64,000 bases of DNA, from NCBI GenBank assembly GCA_009780435.1, contig WRAB01000001.1, forward strand, positions 110,742 to 174,741, given 5' to 3'. The notes under the pieces were generated by a model. It ran no database searches and was not told the origin of the DNA. It saw only the letters and a list, made by a program, of their open reading frames with translations. Positions 35,038 through 44,608 of the stretch are shown piece by piece (within the stretch, counting starts at the first letter, position 1; each line of letters opens with the position of its first letter). The DNA comes from Oscillospiraceae bacterium. GTDB taxonomy: Bacteria > Bacillota > Clostridia > Oscillospirales > Oscillospiraceae. The position numbers and the translations under genes are program-made.

Positions 35038-37455
35038 ATGAACCTACAAGACAAAAACGTATTCTCCCTGCTCTTCCTCGAAAAGCTAGAGGTCGCACGG
35101 GGGGTCTCCGTGGAGGAGGCCTCGGCGGAGGACTGTTATATTGCCCTGTCCTATCTGATCCGAGATCAGATTATGAAACGGTGGGTGCAGACCAGCCGTG
35201 CCAATGATAAAAACAAGAAAAAACAGGTGTATTACTTCTCCCTGGAATTTCTGCTGGGCAAAATGCTGGAGAACAACATCATGGCCCTGGGGCTAAAAGA
35301 CGTCTGCCAAGAGACGCTAAAAAGCTTCGGATTCGACCTGGACGCCATCTGCAGCGTAGAGTTGGACCCGGGCCTGGGCAACGGCGGATTGGGGAGATTG
35401 GCGGCCTGTTTTATGGATTCCCTGGCCTTTTTGAGAATCCCCGGCCACGGGTGTAGTATCCGATACAAATACGGACTATTTGAGCAAAAGATCATCGACG
35501 GCCATCAGGTGGAACTGCCGGACAACTGGCTCCGCACGGAGGCGGTTTGGGAGGTCAAGCGGCCGGACAAGGCGGTGCTGGTCAAGTATTTCGGCAATAT
35601 CCGGGAGGAGATCAGTGCTGGGCGGCACTATTTTCACCATGAACACTTTGAGCCCGTCATCGCCATGCCCTACGATGTCCCCATGGCGGGACACGACGGG
35701 GGAGACGTGAACACCCTCCGGCTGTGGAGTGCGGAATCCACCCACCAGTTCGATTTCGGCTCCTTCTCCAGCGGGGATTATATTAACGCCGTCTCCCGGA
35801 AATATGCGGCGGAGGCCATCTCTGAAGTGCTCTACCCCGACGATTCCAACTATGAGAACCGCCTGCTCCGACTCAAACAGCAATACTTCTTCGTATCCGC
35901 CGGGGTGCAGGCGATCATCAGCCATTTCAAGCGGCACTACGGGGATATCCGTACCCTGCCGGACTATGTGGCCATCCATATCAACGACACCCATCCCGCC
36001 CTGGCCATCCCGGAGCTCATGCGGATTTTAATGGACGAGGAACACCTGGGCTGGGATGAGGCGTGGGATTTGACCGTGCGAACCATCTCCTACACCAACC
36101 ACACCCTGTTGCCGGAGGCATTAGAGCGCTGGCCGGAGGAGCTATTCTCCAAACTGCTCCCCCGAATCTACATGATCGTCCAAGAGATCAACGAGCGGTT
36201 TTGCAAAGTGCTGTTTGAGAAACTGGGCGGCGATCTGGACAAGATCGCAACTATGGCCATCGTGTCTCGCGGGGAGATTTCTATGGCCTATCTCGCCATT
36301 GTGGGGAGCCATGCCACCAACGGCGTGGCGAAAGTACATAGCGAACTCTTAAAAAGCCAGTTATTTGCCGATTTCTACGCCGTATTCCCGGAGCGGTTCC
36401 GCAACCAGACCAATGGGATTGCCCATAGACGATGGGTACAAAAGGGGAACCCCAGCCTGTCAAAACTCATCTCCGATACCATCGGCCCGGACTGGGTCAG
36501 GGAGCCGCTAAAGCTGGCCCGGCTGGATGAGATGGGCGCTGTCCGAAACCAAACATTTCTGGCGAAGCTACAGGAGATCAAGGGCGAGAACAAGGCCCGT
36601 CTGGCAAAGCTGATCCTGGACAGCAATGGGATCACAGTCAATCCCCGTTCGATTTTTGACATCCAGGTCAAGCGGATTCATGCGTATAAGCGCCAATTGC
36701 TCCTCTTGCTCTACATCATGGATTTGTACTACGAAATCCAAGACAATCCGAATCTGGACATGGTTCCCCGGACGTTTATCCTGGCGGGGAAGGCGGCGCC
36801 CAGTTATCACTTTGCCAAGGAGATTATCAAGCTCACCTCCGTGGTGGCGGATCAAGTCAACAACGATCCCAACGTGGGGGACAAGATCAAAGTCGTCTTT
36901 TTGGAGAACTACCGGGTCTCCCTGGCCGAGTCCATTTTCCCTGCGGCGGATTTGAGTGAGCAGATCTCCACGGCGGGGATGGAGGCCTCCGGCACGGGGA
37001 ACATGAAGTTTATGATGAACGGCGCCGTGACCATCGGCACCCACGACGGGGCGAATATTGAGATTTTCGATGCAGTGGGGGCGGGGAACTACATCGACTT
37101 TGGCCTCACAGTGCCGGAGGTGTTGGAACTCCATAAGAGCGGAAGCTACAACAGTAGAGTATTTCTAAATAATCACCCCCGCCTGAGGCGGATCGTCTAC
37201 GATCTGATTAACAGCCAGAGCAAAACGGGTGGCCTGGCCTTTCCCCATATCTACGACTCCCTCACCGGGCAAAATGATCCCTTTCTCGTCCTGTTGGACT
37301 TTGACTCCTATGCGGACGCCCAGAAGCGGGCCGATCTCCTCTACCGGGATACGGGTCAGTGGTCACAGATGGCGGCCATGAACATTGCCCACTCCGGCGG
37401 CTTCGCCAGTGACGAGGTGATCCGGAGATACACCAAGGAGATATGGCACGTCTGA
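35038..37455 (+). CDS. glgP: Glycogen/maltodextrin phosphorylase
   Basis: 805 residues, GT35. Clear motifs: LGNGGLGRLAACFMDSLA near the N-terminus and the pyridoxal-phosphate lysine in EASGTGNMKFMMNGA. It releases glucose-1-phosphate from alpha-1,4 glucans. Upstream start ATG is preceded by GAAAGGAA. It closes the glycogen operon, separated from the GH13 gene by 140 bases of palindromic repeats. Confidence 0.97.
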   Translation: MNLQDKNVFSLLFLEKLEVARGVSVEEASAEDCYIALSYLIRDQIMKRWVQTSRANDKNKKKQVYYFSLEFLLGKMLENNIMALGLKDVCQETLKSFGFDLDAICSVELDPGLGNGGLGRLAACFMDSLAFLRIPGHGCSIRYKYGLFEQKIIDGHQVELPDNWLRTEAVWEVKRPDKAVLVKYFGNIREEISAGRHYFHHEHFEPVIAMPYDVPMAGHDGGDVNTLRLWSAESTHQFDFGSFSSGDYINAVSRKYAAEAISEVLYPDDSNYENRLLRLKQQYFFVSAGVQAIISHFKRHYGDIRTLPDYVAIHINDTHPALAIPELMRILMDEEHLGWDEAWDLTVRTISYTNHTLLPEALERWPEELFSKLLPRIYMIVQEINERFCKVLFEKLGGDLDKIATMAIVSRGEISMAYLAIVGSHATNGVAKVHSELLKSQLFADFYAVFPERFRNQTNGIAHRRWVQKGNPSLSKLISDTIGPDWVREPLKLARLDEMGAVRNQTFLAKLQEIKGENKARLAKLILDSNGITVNPRSIFDIQVKRIHAYKRQLLLLLYIMDLYYEIQDNPNLDMVPRTFILAGKAAPSYHFAKEIIKLTSVVADQVNNDPNVGDKIKVVFLENYRVSLAESIFPAADLSEQISTAGMEASGTGNMKFMMNGAVTIGTHDGANIEIFDAVGAGNYIDFGLTVPEVLELHKSGSYNSRVFLNNHPRLRRIVYDLINSQSKTGGLAFPHIYDSLTGQNDPFLVLLDFDSYADAQKRADLLYRDTGQWSQMAAMNIAHSGGFASDEVIRRYTKEIWHV

Positions 37456-37486
37456 TGGGAGAAGAAACTGTGACACTATAATAAGT

Positions 37487-37542
37487 AACCCCCATAAGAC
37501 AGGGAAATCCATCCAAGCCCTAGCTTATGGGGGTTGCTTTGT
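37487..37542. terminator. Terminator between glgP and the mutarotase gene
   Basis: AACCCCCATAAG (37487-37498) pairs with CTTATGGGGGTT (37524-37535), followed by GCTTTGTT. It lies between convergent genes. Confidence 0.75.
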
Positions 37543-37569
37543 TCCAAAAAATTATGGCAATCTCTATCC

Positions 37570-38535
37570 CTACGGCGTGCGAAACGCAAAGGTTGTGGTG
37601 GACAGATAGACCTCACCGGGTCGCACGACTGGCGAGGGAAACGCCGGGATGTTGGGGGAGTCGGGGAAGTGCTGGGTCTCCAGGCAGAGGCCGCCGTATT
37701 GGATGAAGGAATCCTTGAGGAAAGACCCGGTGTAGAGCTGAATCCCCGGCTTATCGGAGCACACGTCCATGATGAGCTTCCCATCCGGCGCTATCAGAGT
37801 GGCGGCGGGGCCGGGGGCGTCTGTCAGGGCGAAGTTGTGATCGTAGTGCTGGGCGACGGGGCGCATGGTGCGGAAGTCAAACTCTGTCCCCGCCACAGGG
37901 GCGATCTCCCCTGTGGGGAGGGAGGCAGCATCTACAGGCGTATATCCGTCCGCCCGGAGCTGGAGTGTGTGGGAGAGAATCGTATCTTCCTTACACAGGT
38001 TGAAATAGCTGTGCTGGGTCATATTGAGCACTGTGGGGCGATCCGTCTCGGCCCGGTAGGTGACGGCAAGGGTCATGGGGTCTTGCCAGAAGAACCGGAC
38101 GGTGACATCCACGTTGCCGGGATAGCCGCCTTCGCCGTCTGGACTGCGGTATGTGAGCACCAGGGCATCTCCGTCTTGTGCGTAATCAAATACCACCGTA
38201 TGCCAGCCGGAAAATCCGCCGTGGAGATTGTTTTCCCCCTCGTTTTGTTCCAGGGAATAACTCACCCCGTCCAGGGTGAACTGTGCGTCTTTGATCCGGT
38301 TGGCGTAGGGGCCGATGGTCATACCGATAAAGAACGTGCCTGCGGCATACTCCGCCGGGGTATCGTATCCAAGCACCACCTGACGGCGGGTGCCGTCTGC
38401 CAGGGGGATGGTGAGGGAGCGGATGATCCCCCCGAAGTTGGAGATCTCCGCCCCCGCCCCTGCGGGGCTGGTCAGGGTGATGAGGTCAGCCGATCTGCTG
38501 TCGGGGAGATTGCCCCAGAATGTTGTGTTGTACAT
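37570..38535 (-). CDS. galM: Aldose 1-epimerase (galactose mutarotase)
   Basis: 321 residues from the ATG at 38535 (GGAGGG seven bases upstream). Mutarotase fold with NRIKDAQFTLDGVSYSL, the catalytic His region NLHGGFSGWH, MTQHSYFNL and a C-terminal LCLETQHFPDSPN. It interconverts the alpha and beta anomers of sugars. The frame continues upstream to a TTG at 38700 with a perfect GGAGGTGA seven bases before it. That would add 55 residues with one hydrophobic segment. So a longer, membrane-anchored form is possible. It is divergent from the pentose transporter genes. Confidence 0.93.
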   Translation of the reverse strand: MYNTTFWGNLPDSRSADLITLTSPAGAGAEISNFGGIIRSLTIPLADGTRRQVVLGYDTPAEYAAGTFFIGMTIGPYANRIKDAQFTLDGVSYSLEQNEGENNLHGGFSGWHTVVFDYAQDGDALVLTYRSPDGEGGYPGNVDVTVRFFWQDPMTLAVTYRAETDRPTVLNMTQHSYFNLCKEDTILSHTLQLRADGYTPVDAASLPTGEIAPVAGTEFDFRTMRPVAQHYDHNFALTDAPGPAATLIAPDGKLIMDVCSDKPGIQLYTGSFLKDSFIQYGGLCLETQHFPDSPNIPAFPSPVVRPGEVYLSTTTFAFRTP

Positions 38536-38715
38536 GTGTGTCCCTCCGTGATGTTTTAAGTTTAAGATTAAGAACCTGTCAGGATACTTAATACCTGTCC
38601 CAATTGCGCCTGTAAACATAAGCGCCAGAGCTATCGTTACACACAAAGCAAGTGAAGTCAATTTTTTTTGGAGTTTATCATATATATCACCCATTAGCAA
38701 TTTCTCTTCACCTCC
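38536..38715 (-). other. In-frame 5' extension of galM with its own ribosome binding site
   Basis: GGAGGTGA (38708-38715), seven-base spacer, TTG start (38698-38700), then 55 codons in frame with galM. The peptide has a basic start (YDKLQKK) and a hydrophobic run (LTSLALCVTIALALMFTGAIG). See findings. Confidence 0.5.
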
Positions 38716-38833
38716 GCAATTTTACCACATCTCCACCCAAACTGCTAGTACAACTTTGTTACGTAAAAATACGAAACTGTTTTACGGAGCACTATGGCGT
38801 GATCTAGACCCTGCTTTTGCGCATAAAAATGAG

Positions 38834-38890
38834 TTGACAAATAATAAGCTTTGGATTATGCTCTATAATAGAAAAGTGCACGAGCACGAA
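38834..38890 (+). promoter_or_regulatory. Promoter and operator of the monosaccharide transporter operon
   Basis: -35 TTGACA (38834-38839), 17-base spacer, -10 TATGCT (38857-38862), then GTGCACGAGCACGAA (38876-38890). The operator is a near-palindrome around a central CG, typical of LacI-family sites, placed to block transcription. The same sequence precedes the kinase gene at 42984-42998. Confidence 0.75.
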
Positions 38891-38948
38891 CACACGGCTT
38901 GCTCTGTACAGATCATATTTTTAAGTATTAGAGAGGAGTATTTTCCAG

Positions 38949-40052
38949 ATGAAAAAGAAGTATTTTAGACCTGTTGTAGCAGTCATGTTGGCAATCTTGC
39001 TGGTGGTTGGTCTGGCGGCATGTGGCGCAGGTGGCGGGGGGAATCAGGCCGATGACGGTGGCCGTATCGGCGTCTCCATGCCCACCCGTAGCTTGCAGCG
39101 CTGGAATCAAGACGGCGAAAACCTACAGAGACTGCTGGAAGAGGCGGGCTTCGAGGTCGATCTCCAATTCGGTGGCGAAAACGAAGTGCCTGTCCAAGTG
39201 GCTCAGATTGAGAACATGATCGCCAGCGGCGTCGATGTACTGATTATTGCGGCGATTGACGGTGATTCCCTGACAGAAGTGTTGGCCACAGCGGAAGAGG
39301 CGGGCATCCCCGTCATCGCATATGACCGCCTGATTATGAACACCACGGCGGTTACATACTACGCCACCTTTGACAACTTCCTTGTGGGCGAAATGCAGGG
39401 CCGCTTCATTGAGGAAGCCCTTGACCTGCCGAACCAGCCGGGTCCGTTCTACATTGAGTTTTTCACCGGCGACCCCGGCGACAACAACATTAACTTCTTC
39501 TTCCCGGGTGCAATGAGCATCCTGCAACAGTATTTGGATGATGGTACGCTGGTCGCCTTATCCGGCCAGACGGATATCCTCCAAGTGGCCACCCCGGGCT
39601 GGTCTACAGAGGCCGCACAGGCACGGATGGAGAACCTGATTAGTATGAACAACTACAGCCCGACGGGCCAACAGCTCCATGCGGTTATGTGTTCCAACGA
39701 CTCCACGGCCCAAGGCGTCACCAACGCACTGGTAAACGCCGGTTTCACGGCGGACAATATGCCCATCATCACCGGTCAGGACTGCGATATCATCTCCGTG
39801 CGGAACATGGTGGCGGGCCTACAGGCCATGTCGGTCTTTAAAGATACCCGCACCCTGGCCGCAAATGTGGTGGAAATGGTCATCGCCATCATGGAAGGCA
39901 ATGAGCCGCCCATCAACGACAGAGAAAACTATGACAACGGCACTGGCATCATCCCCACGTTCTTGAGTGTACCTGTGGTGGGAACCATTGAAAACTACAG
40001 AGAACTGCTCATCGACTCGGGTTATTACACAGAAGACCAGATATACAGCTAA
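38949..40052 (+). CDS. ChvE-type monosaccharide-binding lipoprotein
   Basis: 367 residues. Lipoprotein signal peptide ending LAAC with Cys at about 25, then a periplasmic binding protein of the ribose/xylose/ChvE class (GVSMPTRSLQRWNQDGENL, IAAIDGDSLTEVLATAEEAGIPVIAYDRLI). It feeds the ATPase and permease encoded next. The kinase downstream suggests a pentose such as xylose. GAGAGGAG lies upstream of the ATG. Confidence 0.92.
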   Translation: MKKKYFRPVVAVMLAILLVVGLAACGAGGGGNQADDGGRIGVSMPTRSLQRWNQDGENLQRLLEEAGFEVDLQFGGENEVPVQVAQIENMIASGVDVLIIAAIDGDSLTEVLATAEEAGIPVIAYDRLIMNTTAVTYYATFDNFLVGEMQGRFIEEALDLPNQPGPFYIEFFTGDPGDNNINFFFPGAMSILQQYLDDGTLVALSGQTDILQVATPGWSTEAAQARMENLISMNNYSPTGQQLHAVMCSNDSTAQGVTNALVNAGFTADNMPIITGQDCDIISVRNMVAGLQAMSVFKDTRTLAANVVEMVIAIMEGNEPPINDRENYDNGTGIIPTFLSVPVVGTIENYRELLIDSGYYTEDQIYS

Positions 40053-40091
40053 GGGCTCAGCGCACGCACCCTGTATTTCATAGTTTGAACC

Positions 40092-40136
40092 GCCGGAGTG
40101 GAGGAGGGGTTCTCCGATCCCCTCCTCCACTCCGGC
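40092..40136 (+). other. Perfect 18-base hairpin between binding-protein and ATPase genes
   Basis: GCCGGAGTGGAGGAGGGG (40092-40109) and its exact complement (40119-40136) with a nine-base loop. There is no T-tract of note. Such stems usually protect the upstream mRNA, giving more binding protein than transporter. Confidence 0.8.
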
Positions 40137-40166
40137 ATTTACGCTGTTTTGCAAGGAGAACTGCCC

Positions 40167-41714
40167 ATGGACAGCCCTATACTGAGAATGGAACACATCA
40201 CAAAAAAATTCCCCGGCGTAACGGCGCTGGACGATGTCAGTTTGGAAGTCTATCCCGGTACCATCCACGGCCTGTGCGGCGAAAACGGTGCGGGGAAATC
40301 TACGCTGATGAACGTGTTGAGCGGTATGCATCCTTATGGCAGTTACGACGGTAAAATTATATACGACGGCGAAGAGTGCCGGTTTACCAAGATCAAAGAC
40401 AGCGAGCGCAAGGGGATTGTCATTATCCACCAGGAGCTCGCGTTAAATCCGTATATGAGTATCGGCGAAAATATGTTCCTGGGCAACGAATGCGGTAACA
40501 GCGTTCGCATTGATTGGAGCGAGACGTATCGGCAGGCCGAAACATTTCTGGAAGTTGTGGGGTTGAAAGAATCCCCCCGCACTTTGATCCAGGATATTGG
40601 CGTCGGCAAACAGCAGTTGGTGGAAATCGCAAAAGCGTTTGCAAAAAATGTGCGGCTATTAATCCTGGACGAGCCGACGGCATCCCTCAACGAAGAGGAT
40701 TCGCAAAATCTGTTAAAGCTACTGCTCTCTTTTAAAAATGAAGGTATGACCTGCATCCTGATTTCCCATAAGCTCCACGAAGTCGAGCAGGTGGCGGATA
40801 AAATCACCATCATCCGGGACGGCGGCGTTGTGGAGACCCTGGTAAAAGGGGTTGACGATATTGATGAGCGCCGAATCGCCCAGGGGATGGTGGGACGTGA
40901 GTTGAACGACTACTATCCCAAGCGGGAAGCGCGGCCCATAGGCGATATCTGTCTTGAGGTGAAGAACTGGATCGTGCACCACCCCCAATACCGGCACCGC
41001 AAAATCTGTGACGATATAAACCTCACCGTGCGCAGAGGCGAAGTCGTGGGGATCAGCGGCTTGATGGGCGCCGGTCGCACGGAGCTGGCCATGAGCATAT
41101 TTGGAAAGAGCTATGGCGCTGATATCTCCGGCGAATTTTATATTAACGGCCAACGTGTGGAGCTGAAAAGCATAAAGGAGGCCATCCAAAATAAACTTGC
41201 CTATGTCACCGAGGACAGAAAAAGCCTGGGACTGGTGCTGTCCAACGCCATACGGGAGAATATCACCCTGGCGAACACAAAGCGGGTGGCCCAACTCGGG
41301 AGCGTGATCGATAAAGACGTAGAACGCAACCACGCAGGGGCGTACGCCAAGGATTTCGGTGTTAGATGTTCCAGTATTGAGCAGGAGGTGGGAAACCTCT
41401 CCGGCGGCAACCAACAAAAAGTGCTCCTGGCCAAATGGATGTTTGCAGAGCCTGACATCCTCATCTTAGACGAGCCCACCCGGGGCATAGATGTAGGTGC
41501 CAAATATGAAATCTACACAATGGTAAACGATCTAATCGAGCAGGGGAAGTCTGTGCTGATGATCTCCAGCGACATGCCGGAACTCTTGGGTATGTGTGAT
41601 CGGATCTATGTGATGAACGAAGGGAAGATTGTCGGCGAGCTGACCCGTGAGGAGGCAAACCAGGAGGCCATTATGATGATGATCCTCCAGGCATCGACCC
41701 GGAGAGAGAAATGA
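40167..41714 (+). CDS. Monosaccharide ABC transporter ATP-binding protein (two ABC domains)
   Basis: 515 residues with two ABC domains, as in XylG/MmsA/GguA. First domain: Walker A GENGAGKST and Walker B LLILDEPTASL. Second domain: degenerate Walker A GLMGAGRTE, signature LSGGNQQK, Walker B ILILDEPTRGIDVG. This asymmetry is normal for the family. The ATG at 40167 follows AAGGAG; the frame upstream only translates the hairpin. Confidence 0.94.
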   Translation: MDSPILRMEHITKKFPGVTALDDVSLEVYPGTIHGLCGENGAGKSTLMNVLSGMHPYGSYDGKIIYDGEECRFTKIKDSERKGIVIIHQELALNPYMSIGENMFLGNECGNSVRIDWSETYRQAETFLEVVGLKESPRTLIQDIGVGKQQLVEIAKAFAKNVRLLILDEPTASLNEEDSQNLLKLLLSFKNEGMTCILISHKLHEVEQVADKITIIRDGGVVETLVKGVDDIDERRIAQGMVGRELNDYYPKREARPIGDICLEVKNWIVHHPQYRHRKICDDINLTVRRGEVVGISGLMGAGRTELAMSIFGKSYGADISGEFYINGQRVELKSIKEAIQNKLAYVTEDRKSLGLVLSNAIRENITLANTKRVAQLGSVIDKDVERNHAGAYAKDFGVRCSSIEQEVGNLSGGNQQKVLLAKWMFAEPDILILDEPTRGIDVGAKYEIYTMVNDLIEQGKSVLMISSDMPELLGMCDRIYVMNEGKIVGELTREEANQEAIMMMILQASTRREK

Positions 41715-41745
41715 CGCAGTGAGAAAATAGGGGAGGCGAGACCAT

Positions 41746-42927
41746 ATGGTCAACTATGCAAAGGATGCGCTGAAAAAACACGCCTTGCTTGTGGTACTAC
41801 TGATCACAATGCTGGTGTTTGAAGTGTTGTTGGTCCAGGCGGGGCGGGGATCACTGTTTAGCGCACAAAACCTGACAAATCTCATCGGTCAAAACGGATA
41901 CGTGGTGATCCTGGCCATCGGGATGCTCTTGTGTATTATATCGGGGGGCAATATCGACTTGGCAGTGGGCGGCATTGTGATCCTAGTCGGTGCCATCGCC
42001 GGTACGCTGATTGTGGAGTGGGGGTTAAACCCTTTTGTGTCCATCTTATTGTGCCTACTGATTGGCATCCTCATCGGCGCGTGGCAGGGTTTTTGGATCG
42101 CATATGTGAGAATCCCGGCGTTTATTGTCACCCTGTCGGGGATGCTCACCTTCCGGGGGCTGGCTTTGATTTTAATGAACAGCCAAAACATCGGCCCATT
42201 TCCCGTGGAGTACAGGAATCTGTTCAACAGCTTTCTGCCGGCTCACTGGTTGCCGGAGGTAACCTCTGAACTGGTGTTTATTTCTACCTTGGTCGTAGGA
42301 ATTGTCTTAAGCTTAGTAATTCTATGCGTCAAATTTTTCTCCTATCTTCAGAGGAAGCGCAAAGGCTATACTGTGCGTGCCACAGAGCTCATATCGCCGG
42401 TTCTGCTCTGTGCTGGGATACTCTTTTTGTTCTACCGCCTGGGGCAGCATAACGGGATTCCGGCTGTATTGATTTTACTGGGACTGCTCTTTCTCGTCTA
42501 CAATTATTTTACGCAAAATACCGTATGGGGCAGGCATTTATACGCCATGGGCGGCAATGCCAAAGCCGCACGGTTTTCCGGGATCAATACGAAGCGGATT
42601 CTCTTTTTCGCCTATGCCAATAACGGCTTTTTGGCCAGTATTGCGGCCCTGGTTGTAGTGGCCCGGTTCAATCAAGCCTCCACACAGGCTGGCATGGGCT
42701 TTGAGCTGGATGCAATTGCCGCCTGTTTTATTGGCGGGGCGGCCGCCTATGGCGGCGTGGGTAAAATCAGCGGTGCGGTGATCGGCGCCATATTCATGGG
42801 CGTGCTGAACATGGGCATGTCCCTATTGGGCGCAGATCAGAATCTACAACGTGTGATCAACGGTCTGGTTCTCCTGGCCGCCGTCGCTTTCGATGTGATC
42901 TCTAAAAATAGAAGAAGTGCGGCGTAG
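41746..42927 (+). CDS. Monosaccharide ABC transporter permease (XylH/GguB type)
   Basis: 393 residues with about ten hydrophobic segments and the family motif SGGNIDLAVGG near residues 66-76. GMGFELDAIAACFIGGAAAYGGVGKISGAVIGA near the C-terminus is typical of the ribose/xylose permeases. Start ATG after GGGGAGG. It forms the membrane channel of the ChvE-type importer. Confidence 0.94.
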   Translation: MVNYAKDALKKHALLVVLLITMLVFEVLLVQAGRGSLFSAQNLTNLIGQNGYVVILAIGMLLCIISGGNIDLAVGGIVILVGAIAGTLIVEWGLNPFVSILLCLLIGILIGAWQGFWIAYVRIPAFIVTLSGMLTFRGLALILMNSQNIGPFPVEYRNLFNSFLPAHWLPEVTSELVFISTLVVGIVLSLVILCVKFFSYLQRKRKGYTVRATELISPVLLCAGILFLFYRLGQHNGIPAVLILLGLLFLVYNYFTQNTVWGRHLYAMGGNAKAARFSGINTKRILFFAYANNGFLASIAALVVVARFNQASTQAGMGFELDAIAACFIGGAAAYGGVGKISGAVIGAIFMGVLNMGMSLLGADQNLQRVINGLVLLAAVAFDVISKNRRSAA

Positions 42928-42947
42928 GAGAGAGAAAAGACTTCTCT

Positions 42948-42998
42948 TTGACAAATGATCGACTGGCGATTATTCTAAATAATGTGCACGAGCACGAA
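42948..42998 (+). promoter_or_regulatory. Promoter and operator of the sugar kinase gene
   Basis: -35 TTGACA (42948-42953), 17-base spacer, -10 TATTCT (42971-42976), then GTGCACGAGCACGAA (42984-42998), identical over 15 bases to the operator at 38876. Confidence 0.75.
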
Positions 42999-43014
42999 AA
43001 ATGGAGGCACAGAT

Positions 43015-44538
43015 ATGCACTATCTCATCGGAATTGACATTGGCACCTCTGGGACGAAAACAGTTCTGTTTGACGAGACGGGAATCCCCTTGGCATCTCA
43101 GACGGCGGAGTATCCCATGTACCAGCCCCAAAACGGCTGGGCAGAGCAGGACCCGGCCCACTGGTGGGATGCGGTGGTATCCACCCTCCGAGGGGTGATC
43201 CAGGAGAGCGGTGTGCAGGTGAGCAGTATCGCCGGGATCGGACTGTCCGGGCAGATGCACGGGCTCGTCATGCTGGACGCCGCCGGTGAGGTTCTGCGCA
43301 ACTCTATCATCTGGTGCGACGGGCGCACCACCAAACAGTGCGAGGAGATCACCCGGCGGGTGGGGGCGGAGCAGCTCATGGCAATCACCGCCAATCCGGC
43401 GCTGCCCGGATTTACCGCATCGAAAATCTTATGGGTACGGGAACATGAGCCGGAGATATACGCAAAATGCCGCCATATCCTGTTGCCGAAGGACTATATC
43501 CGCTATAAGCTGACCGGGGTCTTTGCCACGGAGGTCTCTGATGCGTCGGGCATGAATCTCATGGACGTCCCCAACCGCTGTTGGAGCGAGGAGATTTTGT
43601 CTATCCTGGAGATTGACCCGGCACTCCTGGCCGAGCTCCACGAATCAACGGCGGTCACCGGAGAGATCACACCGGAGGTGGCGGCCCTGACCGGTCTCGC
43701 CGCCGGTACGCCCGTTGTGGGCGGGGCGGGGGACAACGCCGCCGCCGCCGTGGGGACAGGCGTGGTGGAGCCGGGGAGAGCCTTTACCACCATCGGCACA
43801 TCCGGCGTCATCTTTGCCCACTCCGAGACGGCGACTATTGATCCCAAGGGCCGGGTGCACACCTTCTGCGCCGCAGTCCCCGGGGCGTGGACGGTGATGA
43901 GCTGTACGCTGGCCGCAGGCGGGAGTCTCCAGTGGTTCCGCAACAACTTTTACGGCCCAGAGATGCAAGTCGCCGGGGATATGGAAGTGGATCCCTATGA
44001 GTTAATGACGGTTCAGGCGGCCCATGTACCCATCGGGGCCAATCGGCTCTTATTCTTGCCCTATCTCATGGGGGAGCGCAGCCCGCTCTTGGATGCCAAC
44101 GCCCGAGGCGTGTTCTTCGGCCTCTCCGGGATGCATACCCGGCGGGATATGCTCCGTGCCGTGCTGGAGGGCGTGGTCTACTCCCAGAGAGATTGCCTGG
44201 ATATCCTCCGGGGAATGGGCGTCACGTTCACTGAAATGCTGGCCACTGGCGGCGGCGGAAAAAGCCCTCTCTGGCGGCAGATGCTGGCGGACAACTACAA
44301 CTGTCCCGTGGTGACGGAACATGGCGGGGAGGGTCCCGCATTAGGCGTCGCCATCCTGGCCGGTGTGGGAACCGGGCTCTATGAGAGCGTTCCGGCGGCC
44401 TGTCGGCAGATTCTGCGGTTCAACCCGGCGCAACTACCCAATCCGGAGAACGGAGCGGCCTATACGCCGTATTATAAGCTGTATCAGAGTGTGTACGGGT
44501 CTCTGAAAGAGGAGTTTGCTGTATTGGCGCAACTGTAA
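43015..44538 (+). CDS. xylB: FGGY-family sugar kinase, probably xylulokinase
   Basis: 507 residues. N-terminal ATPase fold GIDIGTSGTKTVLFD, substrate region GLSGQMHGLVMLD and IIWCDGRT as in XylB, and the C-terminal ATP-binding loop ATGGGGKSPLWRQML. XylB makes xylulose-5-phosphate. The motifs and the XylGH-like transporter next door favour xylulose, but other ketopentoses cannot be excluded. The ATG at 43015 follows ATGGAGG; the upstream in-frame start lies in the operator. Confidence 0.88.
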   Translation: MHYLIGIDIGTSGTKTVLFDETGIPLASQTAEYPMYQPQNGWAEQDPAHWWDAVVSTLRGVIQESGVQVSSIAGIGLSGQMHGLVMLDAAGEVLRNSIIWCDGRTTKQCEEITRRVGAEQLMAITANPALPGFTASKILWVREHEPEIYAKCRHILLPKDYIRYKLTGVFATEVSDASGMNLMDVPNRCWSEEILSILEIDPALLAELHESTAVTGEITPEVAALTGLAAGTPVVGGAGDNAAAAVGTGVVEPGRAFTTIGTSGVIFAHSETATIDPKGRVHTFCAAVPGAWTVMSCTLAAGGSLQWFRNNFYGPEMQVAGDMEVDPYELMTVQAAHVPIGANRLLFLPYLMGERSPLLDANARGVFFGLSGMHTRRDMLRAVLEGVVYSQRDCLDILRGMGVTFTEMLATGGGGKSPLWRQMLADNYNCPVVTEHGGEGPALGVAILAGVGTGLYESVPAACRQILRFNPAQLPNPENGAAYTPYYKLYQSVYGSLKEEFAVLAQL

Positions 44539-44553
44539 TGCTAGAAAATAGGA

Positions 44554-44593
44554 AAAGCCAAGTTTTCCGGATGCGGAAAACTTGGCTTTCTTT
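44554..44593 (+). terminator. xylB terminator
   Basis: AAAGCCAAGTTTTCCG and CGGAAAACTTGGCTTT form a 16-base perfect stem with a four-base loop, followed by CTTTG. Confidence 0.85.
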
Positions 44594-44608
44594 GTGTTTG
44601 GAACAATG

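Noticed and set aside
37534..38559. 341-codon frame opposite galM
   Set aside because: Shadow of the mutarotase gene, which has clear family motifs on the other strand.
40098..40166. Extra N-terminal part of the sugar ABC ATPase
   Set aside because: It lies in the 18-base hairpin and has no ribosome binding site, whereas AAGGAG precedes the ATG at 40167.
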